This document shows positions 40,391 to 41,015 of a stretch of DNA of 41,015 bases, in pieces. Within the stretch, counting starts at the first letter, position 1. Every line of letters begins with the position of its first letter. Source of the DNA: Aeromonas media (GTDB taxonomy: Bacteria; Pseudomonadota; Gammaproteobacteria; Enterobacterales; Aeromonadaceae); the NCBI RefSeq assembly GCF_000819985.1, contig NZ_CDBZ01000070.1, positions 1 to 41,015 of the forward strand, given 5' to 3'. A program made the position numbers and the translations under genes. The notes under the pieces are model-generated. The model had not been told where the DNA came from. It saw only the letters and a list, made by a program, of their open reading frames with translations, and made no database searches.

Positions 40391-40876
40391 ATGGGCCTGC
40401 TTGCTATGACCAGAACCGCCTTGTTCCTGCTGCTCTCCTTTCACGTCCTTGCCGACGAGCCCGAGCTCTGGCTGGTGGAGCTGGAGCACAACGACGGCCT
40501 CCGCCTGCAGTTCCAGGGGGCCGAGCTCGAGCTCGGCAGCGCCGCGCTGCACGGCATAGCGCAGTATGACGATCTCAGGCCCGGCATGCACCTCGCCATC
40601 CAGAGCCGATACGGCGTTGCCGAGCAGATCCGGCTGCGCACGGCTGAGCCGGATCCGGTGCAGAGCGGCCAGTGGCGGCGGGCGGAGGACAATCTGCTCG
40701 CCAGCACGGGCCAGACATTGTTGCTGCAGCAACTGGGGGTACTGGTGTTTGATGCCGGCACCCGCTGGGTGAACGGCAGCCTCGCCGATCTGCAACCGGG
40801 CCGCCGGCTGGTGCTGAGCCGGGATGATGCGGGCCGTCTGACCGAGATCCTGATCCCCAACCCGGAGGATGACTAA
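40391..40876 (+). CDS. Second secreted DUF5666-like protein
   Basis: The protein has 161 residues from ATG 40391; TTG 40385 and ATG 40406 are alternatives, and no ribosome site decides between them. A signal peptide is visible (MTRTALFLLLSFHVLA then DEPE). The mature part carries two related beta-rich segments. The second, VLVFDAGTRWVNGSLADLQP then GRRLVLSRDDAGRL, follows the DUF5666 pattern closely. It lies 70 bp after the first secreted protein on the same strand and is probably a paralogue with a linked role. Its function is unknown. Confidence 0.78.
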   Translation: MGLLAMTRTALFLLLSFHVLADEPELWLVELEHNDGLRLQFQGAELELGSAALHGIAQYDDLRPGMHLAIQSRYGVAEQIRLRTAEPDPVQSGQWRRAEDNLLASTGQTLLLQQLGVLVFDAGTRWVNGSLADLQPGRRLVLSRDDAGRLTEILIPNPEDD

Positions 40877-40878
40877 GG

Positions 40879-40904
40879 AGCTAGCGCCACGGGTGGTGCT
40901 AGCT
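40879..40904. terminator. Terminator between convergent genes
   Basis: An 11-bp stem AGCTAGCGCCA / TGGTGCTAGCT (one G-T pair) with a CGGG loop is followed by TGTTGCTT. It directly follows the second secreted protein gene. Confidence 0.7.
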
Positions 40905-40910
40905 TGTTGC

Positions 40911-41015
40911 TTATTGGAAGTGAATGTTCTCGAGAGGAATCTGGATCGCGTTCCATGAGGTGGCGCAGGGGGCTGGGTTTGGATAGCTAAACTCGAAGTA
41001 ACTGTTCACCCAGAT
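40911..41015 (-). CDS. C-terminal end of an unidentified gene (partial)
   Basis: Reading from the right edge on the - strand, 34 codons are open to TAA at 40913-40911 (starting IWVNSYFEFSYPNPAPCATS). The aromatic and Asn-rich residues look like the end of a secreted or surface protein. The gene continues beyond the window, and the fragment is too short to identify. Confidence 0.45.
   Translation of the reverse strand: MWVNSYFEFSYPNPAPCATSWNAIQIPLENIHFQ

Overview
The window is about 41 kb of GC-rich (roughly 60-65 %) gammaproteobacterial chromosome. The gene content and order (msh pilus genes, then mreBCD-maf-rng-yhdP-nitrilase-tldD) and the protein sequences fit the genus Aeromonas best. That assignment comes from recognising protein families and gene order, not from a database search. 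Genes are dense and mostly ordinary chromosomal ones. I see no tRNA, rRNA, CRISPR array, prophage or complete insertion sequence.

Left third (1-13922): the distal part of a mannose-sensitive haemagglutinin (MSHA) type IV pilus locus, all on the + strand: mshL (secretin), mshM (ExeA-like ATPase), mshN (TPR protein), mshE (extension ATPase with a c-di-GMP-binding type N-terminus), mshG (platform), mshF, mshB, mshA (major pilin, followed by a strong terminator), mshC, mshD, mshO, mshP and mshQ (very large secreted component). Three oddities lie here. mshL loses its reading frame at base 58, so its secretion signal is absent from the window. A decayed tandem array copied from the 3' end of mshG fills the mshG-mshF gap. 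mshQ is split by a -1 shift in a seven-C tract, so it may be phase-variable, slippage-rescued, broken or misread.

Middle-left (14139-25195): the cell-shape and envelope cluster mreB, mreC, mreD, maf, rng, yhdP, a nitrilase-family amidohydrolase and tldD. A terminator-like hairpin separates mreB from mreC, which would keep MreB in excess. A 49-bp degraded copy of the start of maf lies directly before maf.

Middle-right (25237-32722): single genes in mixed orientation. They are a small unknown protein, a MarC-family membrane protein with an amber codon near its natural start, an MHS-type MFS transporter, a Dph6-like PP-loop ATPase, a YpfJ-type zinc metallopeptidase, an 87-residue unknown, a GNAT acetyltransferase, a 58-residue ORF on the - strand, and a CPA1 Na+/H+ antiporter. 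A gene-free stretch (30996-31444) holds possible structured RNA.

Right (32925-41015): cobalamin-dependent methionine synthase metH with a possible MetJ site, rimK, and a histidine kinase/response regulator pair. Divergent from that pair are two small secreted acidic proteins that resemble the DUF5666 fold pattern. Direct repeats spaced 11 bp in the divergent gap look like an OmpR-family operator, so this may be a small self-contained envelope-signalling module. The last 105 bases carry the C-terminal end of another - strand gene.
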